Below, one piece after another: positions 44,673-53,176 of a stretch of 64,000 nt of DNA. The notes under the pieces were generated by a model. It had not been told where the DNA came from. It saw only the letters and a program-made list of their open reading frames with translations, and searched no databases. Numbering within the stretch: position 1 is the stretch's first letter; every line of letters begins with the position of its first letter. The translations under genes were made by a program, and so were the position numbers. Source of the DNA: UBA2421 sp964641895 (GTDB lineage Bacteria; Planctomycetota; Phycisphaerae; Tepidisphaerales; Tepidisphaeraceae); assembly GCA_964641895.1 (NCBI GenBank), contig CAZXLA010000001.1, positions 1 through 64,000 on the forward strand. Reading direction: 5' to 3'.

Positions 44673-45311
44673 TCACGTCTCCGCGGCTTCCTGTTTGAGC
44701 AGGTCGATTACTTGCCTTGCCCGCGCCACGCGGCGGCGGGCCATTTCTCGCAACGGGCCGAAGTGGAAGCCGTCCTTCAACCGGGCCTCAAAATAACCGT
44801 AAGCGTCGCGTTTGTCCGCTGCGTCGATCATTTGATCGGTTCCCTGCCCTTTCGCCGCCAGCACGATCGCCTGCGACAAAATGCCGTTGACGCCGAAATC
44901 TTCCAGGTTGATCACATCGGCCAGCAGCTTGGCATCTTCGCTCGACGGCTTGCGCTGCGGCACTTCGCCCAGCAAGGCGACGGCGGCATCCAACGCGGCT
45001 TCTTCCATGTGATCGGCCAGCTCGCTCACCAGTTCTTCCGCCGCCTGCTCGGCGCGTTCACGCAGGTTGAGCTGCCCGAACTTACCGACCGAGACGGCGG
45101 AAATGCGTTTCATGGGCAGGAAGATCGCATGGCAGCCAATTTCCAGCGCCGCCGGATTTGCCGGTGTAACCAGATGCTGACCGACCCATTTCTGCACGTG
45201 CTTCCAAAGCCGCCGCGCATCAACCAGCAACCGCGGCCCGGCCACGCCATGCTCATCAGGTGATGAAAGAAGCTGCTCGATCCGTTTTCGGATCTTTACA
45301 TCCAGCACCAT
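44673..45311 (-). CDS. Hypothetical protein upstream of the amidohydrolase
   Basis: 212 aa from the ATG at 45311, with GAGGCGAG upstream. No known domain. It is helical, with charged stretches: NLRERAEQAAEELVSELADH, MEEAALDAAVALLGEVPQRK and LREMARRRVARARQVIDLLK. The amidohydrolase starts 4 nt after its stop, so the two are an operon. The position suggests a related process, but no function can be given. Confidence 0.6.
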   Translation of the reverse strand: MVLDVKIRKRIEQLLSSPDEHGVAGPRLLVDARRLWKHVQKWVGQHLVTPANPAALEIGCHAIFLPMKRISAVSVGKFGQLNLRERAEQAAEELVSELADHMEEAALDAAVALLGEVPQRKPSSEDAKLLADVINLEDFGVNGILSQAIVLAAKGQGTDQMIDAADKRDAYGYFEARLKDGFHFGPLREMARRRVARARQVIDLLKQEAAET

Positions 45312-45458
45312 TTTTCTCGCCTCGAGTGAATGCCCTGAGAGTTTGATTATACCGACGCGTGGTGAAGTCATGTCTACAAATTGAGTATGAATCACTTTTC
45401 TCTTTGCGGCTTGTAGTTAAGATCAAAACATAAGGATTCTGACGTGAAGGAAAATCAT

Positions 45459-46634
45459 ATGTTGCGACTGTGCGTTTTAGTGTCGGCGGCGGCCTTTACC
45501 TCATCGGTATGGGCGGAAAATCCTTCCACCCAACCCGCGACTCAGCCCGCCGCCGAGCCGATTCCGACGCAGCGCGAGGCGGGAATATTGTCTGACATCC
45601 GGCAGTTAACTTTTGGCGATCAGTTCGATCGTGCGGGCGAGGCGTACTTTTCGCCGGATATGACGCAGATCATTTTTCAGGGCGTGCCGAAGGGGGAGAA
45701 GCAGTATCAGATGTACATAATGCGGATCGCCGACAGGAGCTTTCAGCAGACGAACCTGCTTCGACCGGAGCAGATCAGCGCCGAGCCCTCGCGCAACACC
45801 TGCGGCTGGTTCGCGCCGGTCGGGAAGACAATTCTGTTTGCGTCCACCGCCGGGAAGGAGGTCGCCGATGAGCCGACTGCGGGGTATCAGCGAGAAGGCC
45901 GCGATTATCGATGGTCTTACCCCTCCGGCATGGAGCTTTGGAAGCTGACGTACGATCTTCACGATAGTTCGCCGGTGACAACCGCACCGGTGTTGGACCC
46001 GAATTCGAATCAGGTTGCGTCGACACCCGCCGCGTTTAATCCAGAGTTGGTCACACGGCGCACAGCCCTCACCGACAACACCGCCTACGACGCCGAAGGC
46101 AGTTTTTCGCCCGACGGCAAGCACATCATCTTCACCAGCAACCGCACCGGCGACCTTGAGCTTTATGCCATGAAAGCCGACGGCACCGGTGTTGTGCAAT
46201 TGACCAAAACCCCCGGCTACGACGGCGGGCCATTCTTTTCGCCGGATGGCAAACGCATCTGCTACCGCTCTGATCGCAAGAGCAACAACCTGCTGCAGGT
46301 GTTCACCAGCGATGTGGTTTATAACGAACAGGGAAACATCACCGGTCTTACAAACGAGAAGCAACTAACCGACGACCCGAACGTAAACTGGGGCCCGTTC
46401 TGGCACCCCAACGGCGGGTGGATCGCCTGGTCAACCAGCAAGCACGGCCATGCCAATTATGAAGTTTATCTGATGCGCGACGACGGAACGGAGAAAACCC
46501 GTGTCACCTACGCCGCCGGCGCGGATGTGCTGCCGGCGTTTTCGCCGGACGGCAAATACATGATCTGGTCGAGCAAGCGAACGAGCGACAACACCACGCA
46601 GGTGTTTGTCGGCAAATTCAAGTTGCCGGAGTGA
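45459..46634 (+). CDS. Exported TolB-like WD40/PD40 beta-propeller protein
   Basis: 391 aa from the ATG at 45459, chosen because AAGGAA lies 6 nt upstream; the frame opens at a GTG 15 nt before. A signal peptide (LCVLVSAAAFTSSVWA) is followed by a propeller of PD40 blades: YFSPDMTQIIFQG, SFSPDGKHIIFTSNRTGDLE, FFSPDGKRICYRSDRKSNN and AFSPDGKYMIWSSKRTSDN. TolB-like proteins are periplasmic and bind proteins or saccharides. No Tol/Pal genes are near it. Confidence 0.82.
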   Translation: MLRLCVLVSAAAFTSSVWAENPSTQPATQPAAEPIPTQREAGILSDIRQLTFGDQFDRAGEAYFSPDMTQIIFQGVPKGEKQYQMYIMRIADRSFQQTNLLRPEQISAEPSRNTCGWFAPVGKTILFASTAGKEVADEPTAGYQREGRDYRWSYPSGMELWKLTYDLHDSSPVTTAPVLDPNSNQVASTPAAFNPELVTRRTALTDNTAYDAEGSFSPDGKHIIFTSNRTGDLELYAMKADGTGVVQLTKTPGYDGGPFFSPDGKRICYRSDRKSNNLLQVFTSDVVYNEQGNITGLTNEKQLTDDPNVNWGPFWHPNGGWIAWSTSKHGHANYEVYLMRDDGTEKTRVTYAAGADVLPAFSPDGKYMIWSSKRTSDNTTQVFVGKFKLPE

Positions 46635-46692
46635 TCAATGCTCGTACGATGCGGAGGCGGCCTATCCTGCTTCACGCGCGAACGCGCCGTGT

Positions 46693-46698
46693 TATGAT
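46693..46698 (+). promoter_or_regulatory. TATGAT -10 box 8 nt before the RNase HII-like gene
   Basis: TATGAT is followed by CCGTCACG and the ATG at 46707, the same spacing as at nadB. It suggests a leaderless transcript. No convincing -35. Confidence 0.4.
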
Positions 46699-46706
46699 CC
46701 GTCACG

Positions 46707-47681
46707 ATGATTCTCGCCGGCATTGATGAAGCAGGATACGGCCCGCTGCTGGGCCCGCTGGTGGTTGGATGCTGCGCGATGTCGGTGGGAGACGATGCAC
46801 CGGTCGACGGCGATTCGTGGCCTGATCTGTGGCGGTCGCTTCGCCGCATCGCCTCGCGTACGCGGAAAGCGCGCAAGCTGCACATCAACGACAGCAAGCT
46901 GGTTTATTCGCCGTCGGTGGGGTTGAAGGGGCTTGAGCATTCCATGTTGTGCCTGCTGTCGTGCCGGTTCGGGGCGATTGGCTGTCTCAACGATCTGCTC
47001 CGGCACGTCTCGCCGGAAACGCTTCATCACATCGCCGACCACCCGTGGTACATTCCCGCGGCGGATGAGAAGTTTCCGATCGAGCTTGAGGCGCCTGCGG
47101 TCGGCATCATGACCAACGCGCTCAAAGTCGAACTGCAGCAGGCCCGCTGCCGAGTTGAGCACTTGGCGGCGAACGTGATGCTGGAAGGGCGGTACAACGC
47201 CATGGTCGGTCAGACCCGCAACAAGGGCAGCGTGCTGTTTTCCCTGTCGGCGGGGCACATCGATACGCTGCTTCGCCAATTCGCCAACAAGGGGCTAATT
47301 ATCGTCTGCGATCGCCAAGGCGGCCGCGAGCACTACGGCCGGCTGCTGCAACTCATGTTCGAAGACTGGCAGTTGGAGATCCTTAAAGAGCAGGAAGACT
47401 GCAGCGATTATCGCCTGGTTCACCCCGACGGCCGCTCGGCCCGCATCCTGTTCGCCACCAAGTCCGAATCCACCTCCATGCCCACCGCCGTCGCCAGCAT
47501 GCTTTGCAAATACCTGCGTGAAGCCATGATGCACCGCTTCAACGCCTTCTGGCGCATGCACCTGCCCGATCTGGTTCCCACCGCAGGCTATTACACCGAC
47601 GGGCTGCGGTTTATGAAGGACATCGACGCCAAGCGAACCGCAATGGGCATTGATGAAGCGCGGCTGGTGCGATCGCGATGA
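46707..47681 (+). CDS. RNase HII-like protein (divergent, long)
   Basis: 324 aa. The start ILAGIDEAGYGPLLGPLVVG matches the RNase HII signature with its D-E pair (D7, E8), and INDSKLVY (60-67) corresponds to the family DSK motif with a third acidic residue. IIVCDRQGGREHYG (D202) may give the fourth. Ordinary RNase HII is about 200 aa, so this protein is longer and diverges in its second half (TKSESTSMPTAVASMLCKYL). It may cut RNA-DNA hybrids, but could have another role. Confidence 0.7.
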   Translation: MILAGIDEAGYGPLLGPLVVGCCAMSVGDDAPVDGDSWPDLWRSLRRIASRTRKARKLHINDSKLVYSPSVGLKGLEHSMLCLLSCRFGAIGCLNDLLRHVSPETLHHIADHPWYIPAADEKFPIELEAPAVGIMTNALKVELQQARCRVEHLAANVMLEGRYNAMVGQTRNKGSVLFSLSAGHIDTLLRQFANKGLIIVCDRQGGREHYGRLLQLMFEDWQLEILKEQEDCSDYRLVHPDGRSARILFATKSESTSMPTAVASMLCKYLREAMMHRFNAFWRMHLPDLVPTAGYYTDGLRFMKDIDAKRTAMGIDEARLVRSR

Positions 47682-47746
47682 TTATGTTGTCCCCGCTCCG
47701 CCGATTGGCTACGTTATGCAATGACAGACTTTGCGAAAGGCGACGA

Positions 47747-48076
47747 ATGGCAATCGAGAAATGGTCGGATCAGGTCACCATCGTTCACTTGGGCACCGAT
47801 CCGCAATTCACCGACGATCTTAGCTCGCTGGATAGTTCGCTGCGCGGCGGGCTGACGCACGTGATTCTGGATTTCGCCGGCGTGCAGTTCCTCAACAGTT
47901 CCAACCTCAGCCGGCTGCTTCGCCTGCGCAAGGTGCTGCACGATTCGGGTCATCGGCTGATTCTCTCGGGCATCAGCACTAAGGCGTGGAGTACGTTTCT
48001 TGTGACCGGGCTTGACAAGGTGTTCGAGTACGCCGAAGCCGTTCCAATGGGGCTGGCGATGGTCCAGTTGAAGTGA
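47747..48076 (+). CDS. STAS domain anti-sigma factor antagonist-like protein
   Basis: 109 aa from the ATG at 47747, with AAAGG 6 nt upstream. The fold is that of SpoIIAA-type proteins: DDLSSLDSSLRGGLTHVILD, then FAGVQFLNSSNLSRLLRLRK, which contains the phosphorylatable serine region (NSSNLSRLL). Anti-sigma factor antagonists sequester an anti-sigma kinase; no such kinase gene is near it. The upstream gene ends 65 nt away. Confidence 0.78.
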   Translation: MAIEKWSDQVTIVHLGTDPQFTDDLSSLDSSLRGGLTHVILDFAGVQFLNSSNLSRLLRLRKVLHDSGHRLILSGISTKAWSTFLVTGLDKVFEYAEAVPMGLAMVQLK

Positions 48077-48098
48077 CGCGCGCCGCTGTTTGAATGCG

Positions 48099-48284
48099 TT
48101 ACGCGCGGAAGAACGGAATAAGGTAGCACAGTTCCGTCGCCATCACCGCAACCGCCGCCTTGCTGCGCGTGTTGAACCAGTAAATGGCGGTTAACCCGAT
48201 CAGCCCGAGCACGATCAGGCAGAACGGCTGATTGCTGTACCAGATGGGGAAGTGGTTTTGCAGGAAGTGGGTGATGGTCTTCAT
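48099..48284 (-). CDS. Small membrane protein
   Basis: 61 aa with one clear membrane helix (PFCLIVLGLIGLTAIYWF) and a short charged C-terminal stretch (NTRSKAAVAVM). No family recognised. It is convergent with the STAS gene. The start is the ATG at 48284, with only a weak GAGAACG upstream, so the call is moderate. Confidence 0.45.
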   Translation of the reverse strand: MKTITHFLQNHFPIWYSNQPFCLIVLGLIGLTAIYWFNTRSKAAVAVMATELCYLIPFFRA

Positions 48285-48521
48285 AGTCGTTCTCGTTTCT
48301 GTTCTCCTTTGACTATGACCCCGATTCAATTCAGTGCCCGGGAAAGCCAACAATATGTCGCGGCCCACGCCGTCAGATAAATGTCGAGCGCGCCGGCGGT
48401 AACGCGTGCAACGCGCCGGGGCCGTGCTTGCCGGCGGTTATCGGTCACTGCCTCGAATGTCAAATTTGTTTTTTGTTCTCCGCGATCTCGTCGCCTCGGC
48501 TGTGAATCATGCGTTTGCCGA

Positions 48522-48902
48522 TCAGGTCAGCAGTCGCTTTGCCGTTAAATAGCCGATCCATGTTGCGATAATTGCGATGGCGTTGCTGAGCACCACGTAG
48601 GTTGCCGCCGTCGCCGGTCGGCCATCGTGGAAGAGTTGGATCGTTTCGCGCCCGAAGCTGCTGAACGTGGTGTATCCGCCGAGCACGCCGATGAGGATGC
48701 CCATGCGGACGTCTTCGCGCACGAGCCACGGTCCCTCGAACGCCGTCGCCAGGAACCCGATCGCCAGGCATCCGCTCACATTGACGACCAGCGTGCCCAT
48801 CGGAAACCCCGACCCCCAAGCCTGCTGCGCCAGCCCGCCCAGCCCGTAGCGCAAAAGCCCCCCGACGCCGGCGCCCAGGAAGATGTAAATCAGTTTCGAC
48901 AT
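48522..48902 (-). CDS. crcB: Fluoride ion channel CrcB (Fluc)
   Basis: 126 aa with four membrane helices. Fluc dimers export fluoride. FLGAGVGGLLRYGLGGL, VNVSGCLAIGFLATAF (the N-x-x-G motif) and GILIGVLGGYTTFSSFGRET are the family motifs; TTFSSF holds the fluoride-path phenylalanines. No sequence resembling the fluoride riboswitch was found in the 56 nt before the start. Confidence 0.93.
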   Translation of the reverse strand: MSKLIYIFLGAGVGGLLRYGLGGLAQQAWGSGFPMGTLVVNVSGCLAIGFLATAFEGPWLVREDVRMGILIGVLGGYTTFSSFGRETIQLFHDGRPATAATYVVLSNAIAIIATWIGYLTAKRLLT

Positions 48903-48958
48903 GCGGTGGTGACGGATATCGCCGGTCGAATAACATCGCGACCGTCTTCATGAATCGA

Positions 48959-50464
48959 CTACTGCTTCCGATCCAGCAACCGATACTGAATCCCCTCCGC
49001 CAGATGCTGCTCCTGAATTTCATCCGATGAATCCATATCCGCGATCGTGCGCGCCACGCGGCGCACTTTGTCGTAGGCGCGGGCGCTCAGGCCCAATTCA
49101 TCCATCGCCTGCTTCATCAGCAGCAGGCATGATTCGCTTAAGTTGCAATGCTTTTGCAGCAATTTGCTCGACATTTGCGCGTTGAGCGTGTCGTCGCCGA
49201 AGCGGGCGCGTTGGCGCTTTCTGGCGTTATCCACCTGCTGGCGCATGGTGGCGCTGTCGGTGCCGGCGCGTTTGCCGGTGAGTTCCTTGTACGGAACGGC
49301 GGGAACTTCTACATGGATATCGATGCGATCGACCAGCGGGCCCGAGAGGCGCGAGAGGTATTTGTCGCGGTGGCGGGGGTCTTTGGGGTCGTGGCCGCTG
49401 GCGGTGGGGTTGGTGGCGGCGACGAGCATGAAGCGGGCCGGGAACTTGATCGACCCATGTACGCGGGCGATCGTCACTTCCCCGCCTTCGAGCGGTTGCC
49501 GGAGCATTTCCAGCGCGTAACGGCTGAACTCGGGGAGTTCATCCAAGAAAAGTACGCCGTTGTGGGCCAGCGAGACTTCGCCGGGTTTCGGGATCGCCCC
49601 GCCGCCGATGAGCGCCGGGGCGCTGGCGCTGTGGTGGGGCGATCGGCAGGGGCGCTGATCCATGAGCGCCACGCCGTCGGGAAGGAGACCGAGCGCCGAA
49701 TAAATGCGCGTCGTCTCAAGCGATTCGTTGCGCGTCAGCGGCGGCATGATGCCGGGGATGCGGGAAGCCAACATCGTCTTACCCGTGCCGGGCGGGCCGA
49801 TCATCAGCAGATTGTGCTGCGCGGCGGACGCAATGGTGATGGCGCGCTTCACTGCTTCCTGCCCGCGGACGTCGGAAAAATCGAGCAGTTCGCTGTGCGA
49901 TGACGACGTGTACGATTGCCCGTCGAGTTCGTAAGGCACCATCGGCAGTGTTTCGTTTAAGAACGACACCGCCTGCGACAACGACGAGACCGGGTAGACC
50001 TCAATGCCTTCCACCACCGCGGCTTCCATCGCGTTTTCGGCCGGCAGGATCACGCCGCGGAATTTCTTCTGCTTGGCGAGCAGTGCCATTGAAAGGCCGC
50101 CTTTGATTTTTCTCACCCGGCCGTCGAGCGCCAGTTCGCCGCCGATGAGGAAATCTTTGTGGTTGTTGTTCTGGATGAAGTTGGTGCCGCGCAGCAGGCC
50201 AATGGCGATGGGCAGATCGAGGCTCGGTCCTTCCTTCTTCACGTCGGCCGGGGCGAGGTTGATGACGACGTCTTTGCCGGGGTGCGAATAGCCGCTGTTG
50301 ACCATTGCGCGGTAAACGCGATCGATGCTTTCTTTGACCGCCGTCTGCGCCAAACCGACGATGGTCGCCTTCTCCACGCCGCCGCGACTTCCGACGTCGG
50401 CCTCCACCTCGCAGGGGAGCGCTTCGATGCCGATCAACATGTAACTATGAACCCGGGATAGCAC
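48959..50464 (-). CDS. comM: Mg-chelatase-like ATPase ComM/YifB
   Basis: 501 aa from the GTG at 50464, chosen because VLSRVHSYMLIGIEALPCEV aligns with the usual start of the family; an ATG at 50440 would lose eight residues. It is an AAA+ hexameric helicase that helps branch migration during DNA uptake and transformation. The Walker A is GPPGTGKTMLASRIPGIMPP and the Walker B is GVLFLDELPEFSRYALEMLR. The N-terminal Lon-like domain and the C-terminal YifB part are present. The other competence gene here is comEA. Confidence 0.9.
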   Translation of the reverse strand: MLSRVHSYMLIGIEALPCEVEADVGSRGGVEKATIVGLAQTAVKESIDRVYRAMVNSGYSHPGKDVVINLAPADVKKEGPSLDLPIAIGLLRGTNFIQNNNHKDFLIGGELALDGRVRKIKGGLSMALLAKQKKFRGVILPAENAMEAAVVEGIEVYPVSSLSQAVSFLNETLPMVPYELDGQSYTSSSHSELLDFSDVRGQEAVKRAITIASAAQHNLLMIGPPGTGKTMLASRIPGIMPPLTRNESLETTRIYSALGLLPDGVALMDQRPCRSPHHSASAPALIGGGAIPKPGEVSLAHNGVLFLDELPEFSRYALEMLRQPLEGGEVTIARVHGSIKFPARFMLVAATNPTASGHDPKDPRHRDKYLSRLSGPLVDRIDIHVEVPAVPYKELTGKRAGTDSATMRQQVDNARKRQRARFGDDTLNAQMSSKLLQKHCNLSESCLLLMKQAMDELGLSARAYDKVRRVARTIADMDSSDEIQEQHLAEGIQYRLLDRKQ

Positions 50465-50559
50465 GCGGGGGATTGTATTGAATCCCCGCTCCCGAACAAA
50501 GACAAAACCGGATTGGAGACAGGGGACTACGGGTTGGAAGCCCGTGCCGCTTGATACGG

Positions 50560-51168
50560 CTACTTCTTTGCAGCCGCGAAAACCCGCTTCAGGTCGAGTT
50601 TGAAGCCGGGGAGCCGGTGTGTGGAATATTTTTGCGACGGCTTCACCACCGACTGCTTCCACTGGCCGCGCCAACGTGAAAGGACGGTCATTTGCTGTTT
50701 GGCCGCGTCAACGATCCAGTATTCTTCCACGCCGACCTCAAGATACTCGTCGGGCTTTTCATCGTAATCGCGCTTGTGCGATCGCTCACTGACGACTTCA
50801 ACGACGATTTCGGGAATCCAGATTGACCAGGGATGCGGAACATCGGGGGCGGTCGAGCAGTAAATGAGCAGATCGGGATGTCGTTCGGATTCGCTCGGAC
50901 CGATGAGGAGCTTGGCATCGCTGCCGCCGGAGAGGTATTCGATGACCGTCTCGTTGGCGACCTGGTAAACAACCAACTGGTTGCGAAGTTCCTGCACTTG
51001 TTTGCCGTGATCCAGTTTAGGGACGTCGCTCACTTCGATAACCCCTTTCGCCAATTCGTAGATGGAACCTTCTTGCGCAATGGCCCGATCGAAGTCATCG
51101 AGGCTCATACGCCGGCCGTGGTCTTTCGGGCCAACTTTGATTTGTTTTCTGCGGGCAACGTCGAGCAT
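50560..51168 (-). CDS. Uma2 family protein (PD-(D/E)XK nuclease-like)
   Basis: 202 aa from the ATG at 51168; a TATACT box lies 6 nt upstream. Uma2/DUF820 proteins have a restriction-endonuclease-like fold and are abundant in cyanobacteria and planctomycetes. IYELAKGVIEVS, RHPDLLIYCSTAP and PEIVVEVVSERSHKRDYDEK followed by EYLEVGVEEYWIVD give the E...D...ExV...K/Y arrangement. The role is unknown. The gene is flanked on each side by GGGTTGGAARCCCG repeats, suggesting an accessory insertion. Confidence 0.83.
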   Translation of the reverse strand: MLDVARRKQIKVGPKDHGRRMSLDDFDRAIAQEGSIYELAKGVIEVSDVPKLDHGKQVQELRNQLVVYQVANETVIEYLSGGSDAKLLIGPSESERHPDLLIYCSTAPDVPHPWSIWIPEIVVEVVSERSHKRDYDEKPDEYLEVGVEEYWIVDAAKQQMTVLSRWRGQWKQSVVKPSQKYSTHRLPGFKLDLKRVFAAAKK

Positions 51169-51263
51169 GGACTTAGTATAACACAGCGTGAAAGGGCTGC
51201 TACGACAAATCATGGGTTGAAAACCCATGTTACATTGAAGACGGGTTGGAAACCCGTGCTCCG

Positions 51264-52463
51264 TTAGCTGAGGGGCAGTTTTCTTGCTGTTGCCAAAAAC
51301 AGGTCGTAGTTCTGCTTCATTTCGCCAAGCGAATCGCCGCTGAATTTCTCGATCAAGGCACGGGCGATTTCGAACGCGATCACGTTTTCCATGATCACGC
51401 TGGCGGCGGCGATGGCGCTGATGTCGCTGCGCTCCCAGCCGGCTTCGCTGGGTTGCTTGGTGTTGAGGTCGATGCTGGCCAGCGGCTTGCCGAGCGTGCT
51501 GATGGGTTTCATGGCGCCGCGGACGATGATCGGTTGGCCGTTGGTCATACCGCCTTCTAGCCCGCCGGCGTTGTTGGTTTTGCGGACGAATCCGAGCGAC
51601 GGCGAATCTTTCTGCGCCGCTTCGTAGGCGATCTCGTCATGCACCTGCGAGCCGGGGAGCTTGGCGCATTCGAAGCCCATGCCGATTTCCATACCCTTGA
51701 ACGCCTGAATCGCCATGACGGCGGCGGCGATGCGGCTGTCGAGTCGGCCGTCCCAGGTCATGCAACTTCCCAACCCGATGGGGCAATTGAACACGCGCGC
51801 CTCGACAACTCCGCCGGCGGTGTCTTTGTTCTGCTTCATCTGGGTGATGAAGTCTCTGAAGCTTTGAGATGCTTGCTCGTCGGGGCAGTAGACGTCGGAG
51901 GCGTCGCGCGATTGCACCAATTGCGCGATCGATCCGGGGCTGAAGCCTCCGGCTTGTGGCGCATCGAACGCATCCACGCGGGCGGTGACCGTGCCGACCG
52001 CGCGGACGAAACCGAAGACTTCAATGCCGAACTGTTTGAGCAGACATCGCGCGAGTGCTCCGGCGGCGACGCGGGCGGCGGTTTCGCGCGCGCTGGCGCG
52101 CTCGAGCGTTTCGCGGCAGTCTGTCGTCAGCCATTTGATCGACCCGGCTAAGTCGGCGTGGCCCGGGCGCGGACGATGCAGCGGCGGGGTGGCGGCGGGG
52201 TCGTCCAGGCGGTAGTCGCGATTTTGAATCAACATGGCGATCGGCGAGGCGATCGTCTTGCCCATGCGCACGCCGGTGAGAAAGTCGGCGGTGTCGGTCT
52301 CGATTTTCTGCCGCCCGCCGCGCCCGTAGCCACCTTGGCGGCGCTTTAGTTCATTGTTGATGAAATCCAGATCCACAGGCACGCCCGCGGGCATGCCTTC
52401 GACCAGCGCGATCAAGGCTTTGCCGTGTGATTCGCCGGCGGTGCGATAACTCAAACTCGCCAT
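51264..52463 (-). CDS. aroC: Chorismate synthase
   Basis: 399 aa from the ATG at 52463. It makes chorismate from EPSP using reduced FMN, ending the shikimate pathway. The N-terminus SLSYRTAGESHGKALIALVEG is the family signature (GESHG). RPRPGHADLAGSIKW and ASARETAARVAAGALARCLL are the FMN- and substrate-binding motifs. A TACTAT box 7 nt before the ATG hints at a leaderless mRNA. No other aro genes are near it. Confidence 0.95.
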   Translation of the reverse strand: MASLSYRTAGESHGKALIALVEGMPAGVPVDLDFINNELKRRQGGYGRGGRQKIETDTADFLTGVRMGKTIASPIAMLIQNRDYRLDDPAATPPLHRPRPGHADLAGSIKWLTTDCRETLERASARETAARVAAGALARCLLKQFGIEVFGFVRAVGTVTARVDAFDAPQAGGFSPGSIAQLVQSRDASDVYCPDEQASQSFRDFITQMKQNKDTAGGVVEARVFNCPIGLGSCMTWDGRLDSRIAAAVMAIQAFKGMEIGMGFECAKLPGSQVHDEIAYEAAQKDSPSLGFVRKTNNAGGLEGGMTNGQPIIVRGAMKPISTLGKPLASIDLNTKQPSEAGWERSDISAIAAASVIMENVIAFEIARALIEKFSGDSLGEMKQNYDLFLATARKLPLS

Positions 52464-52516
52464 ACCCGCGATAGTATCAGACAAATCACCCCTTGTCCGC
52501 GAGCAAATTGCAAATC

Positions 52517-52918
52517 CTAAATCGAGCTTCGGAATACGTTGAACTCAATTGACGATTGAGTTCGACATCGCTCAAAGTCTGAATCGGTCGTCAGAAAAGT
52601 GTGGCACTTTGTTTCTAGTGCGGTTGCCAGGTGGATGGCATCCGGAACTTTGAGTTTGAAATTAGCACGCACATATGCTGCGACGCGTGCAATGGCGGAA
52701 TCTACGTCGACGAGATCGACATCCGACGAATCGAAGTATGCGTCGAACGCTTGCACAACTTCGATCATCTTAAGTTCGATTGGTTTGCAGACGCATTCAA
52801 TGTAGGCAACTTGCGACGTCACGACTTTCTGCGACCCAATGAGTTTTTCCAACTCGGCCCGAACATCGGCCGGCGCGGCCACCAGGCGCATAATCACGCC
52901 GGAATCAAGGTAAATCAT
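52517..52918 (-). CDS. vapC: VapC-like PIN domain toxin
   Basis: 133 aa PIN ribonuclease. The acidic residues are D5 (MIYLDSGV), E43 (IECVC), D97 (VPDAIHLATAL) and D in TTDSDFERC, the usual four. Its start overlaps the vapB-like stop by 4 nt (ATGA at 52915-52918). As in other VapBC systems, the toxin is the second gene. It probably cleaves tRNA or rRNA, as VapC does, but the target is not inferable. Confidence 0.85.
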   Translation of the reverse strand: MIYLDSGVIMRLVAAPADVRAELEKLIGSQKVVTSQVAYIECVCKPIELKMIEVVQAFDAYFDSSDVDLVDVDSAIARVAAYVRANFKLKVPDAIHLATALETKCHTFLTTDSDFERCRTQSSIEFNVFRSSI

Positions 52919-53142
52919 GGCTCGTCCCATTCATTGCGAAGTTCGTCGAGCCACAAATCCATCTCCTTCTCCGATCGCGGGTTCTTCAACTTGCCAATTA
53001 CATCGCGCCAGGAATGTCGCGCCTTATTCGGTTCTCCGACAAGCAACAGGACCTCGCCGGGGCCGCGCGCGCGAAGCTCCTGAGGGACGTCGATTGTTTC
53101 GCCATCGAAGTTGACAGGAATAGCAATTAGGCGGTTGCGCAT
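52915..53142 (-). CDS. vapB: VapB-like antitoxin
   Basis: 75 aa, upstream of and overlapping the PIN gene. The N-terminal half (RLIAIPVNFDGETIDVPQEL) is a beta-rich, probably AbrB-like or swapped-hairpin DNA-binding part, and the acidic C-terminal half (RSEKEMDLWLDELRNEWDEP) would wrap VapC. A TATGAT box lies 6 nt before the ATG, another close -10. The protein is assigned by position and by its typical two-part build, not by a strong motif. Confidence 0.72.
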   Translation of the reverse strand: MRNRLIAIPVNFDGETIDVPQELRARGPGEVLLLVGEPNKARHSWRDVIGKLKNPRSEKEMDLWLDELRNEWDEP

Positions 53143-53176
53143 AACATCATCATACCATCAAACTCCGAGCCGCGCG

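Noticed and set aside
48903..48958. Possible fluoride riboswitch before crcB
   Set aside because: The gap is only 56 nt and lacks the conserved GGNGAUGG-type pseudoknot sequence.
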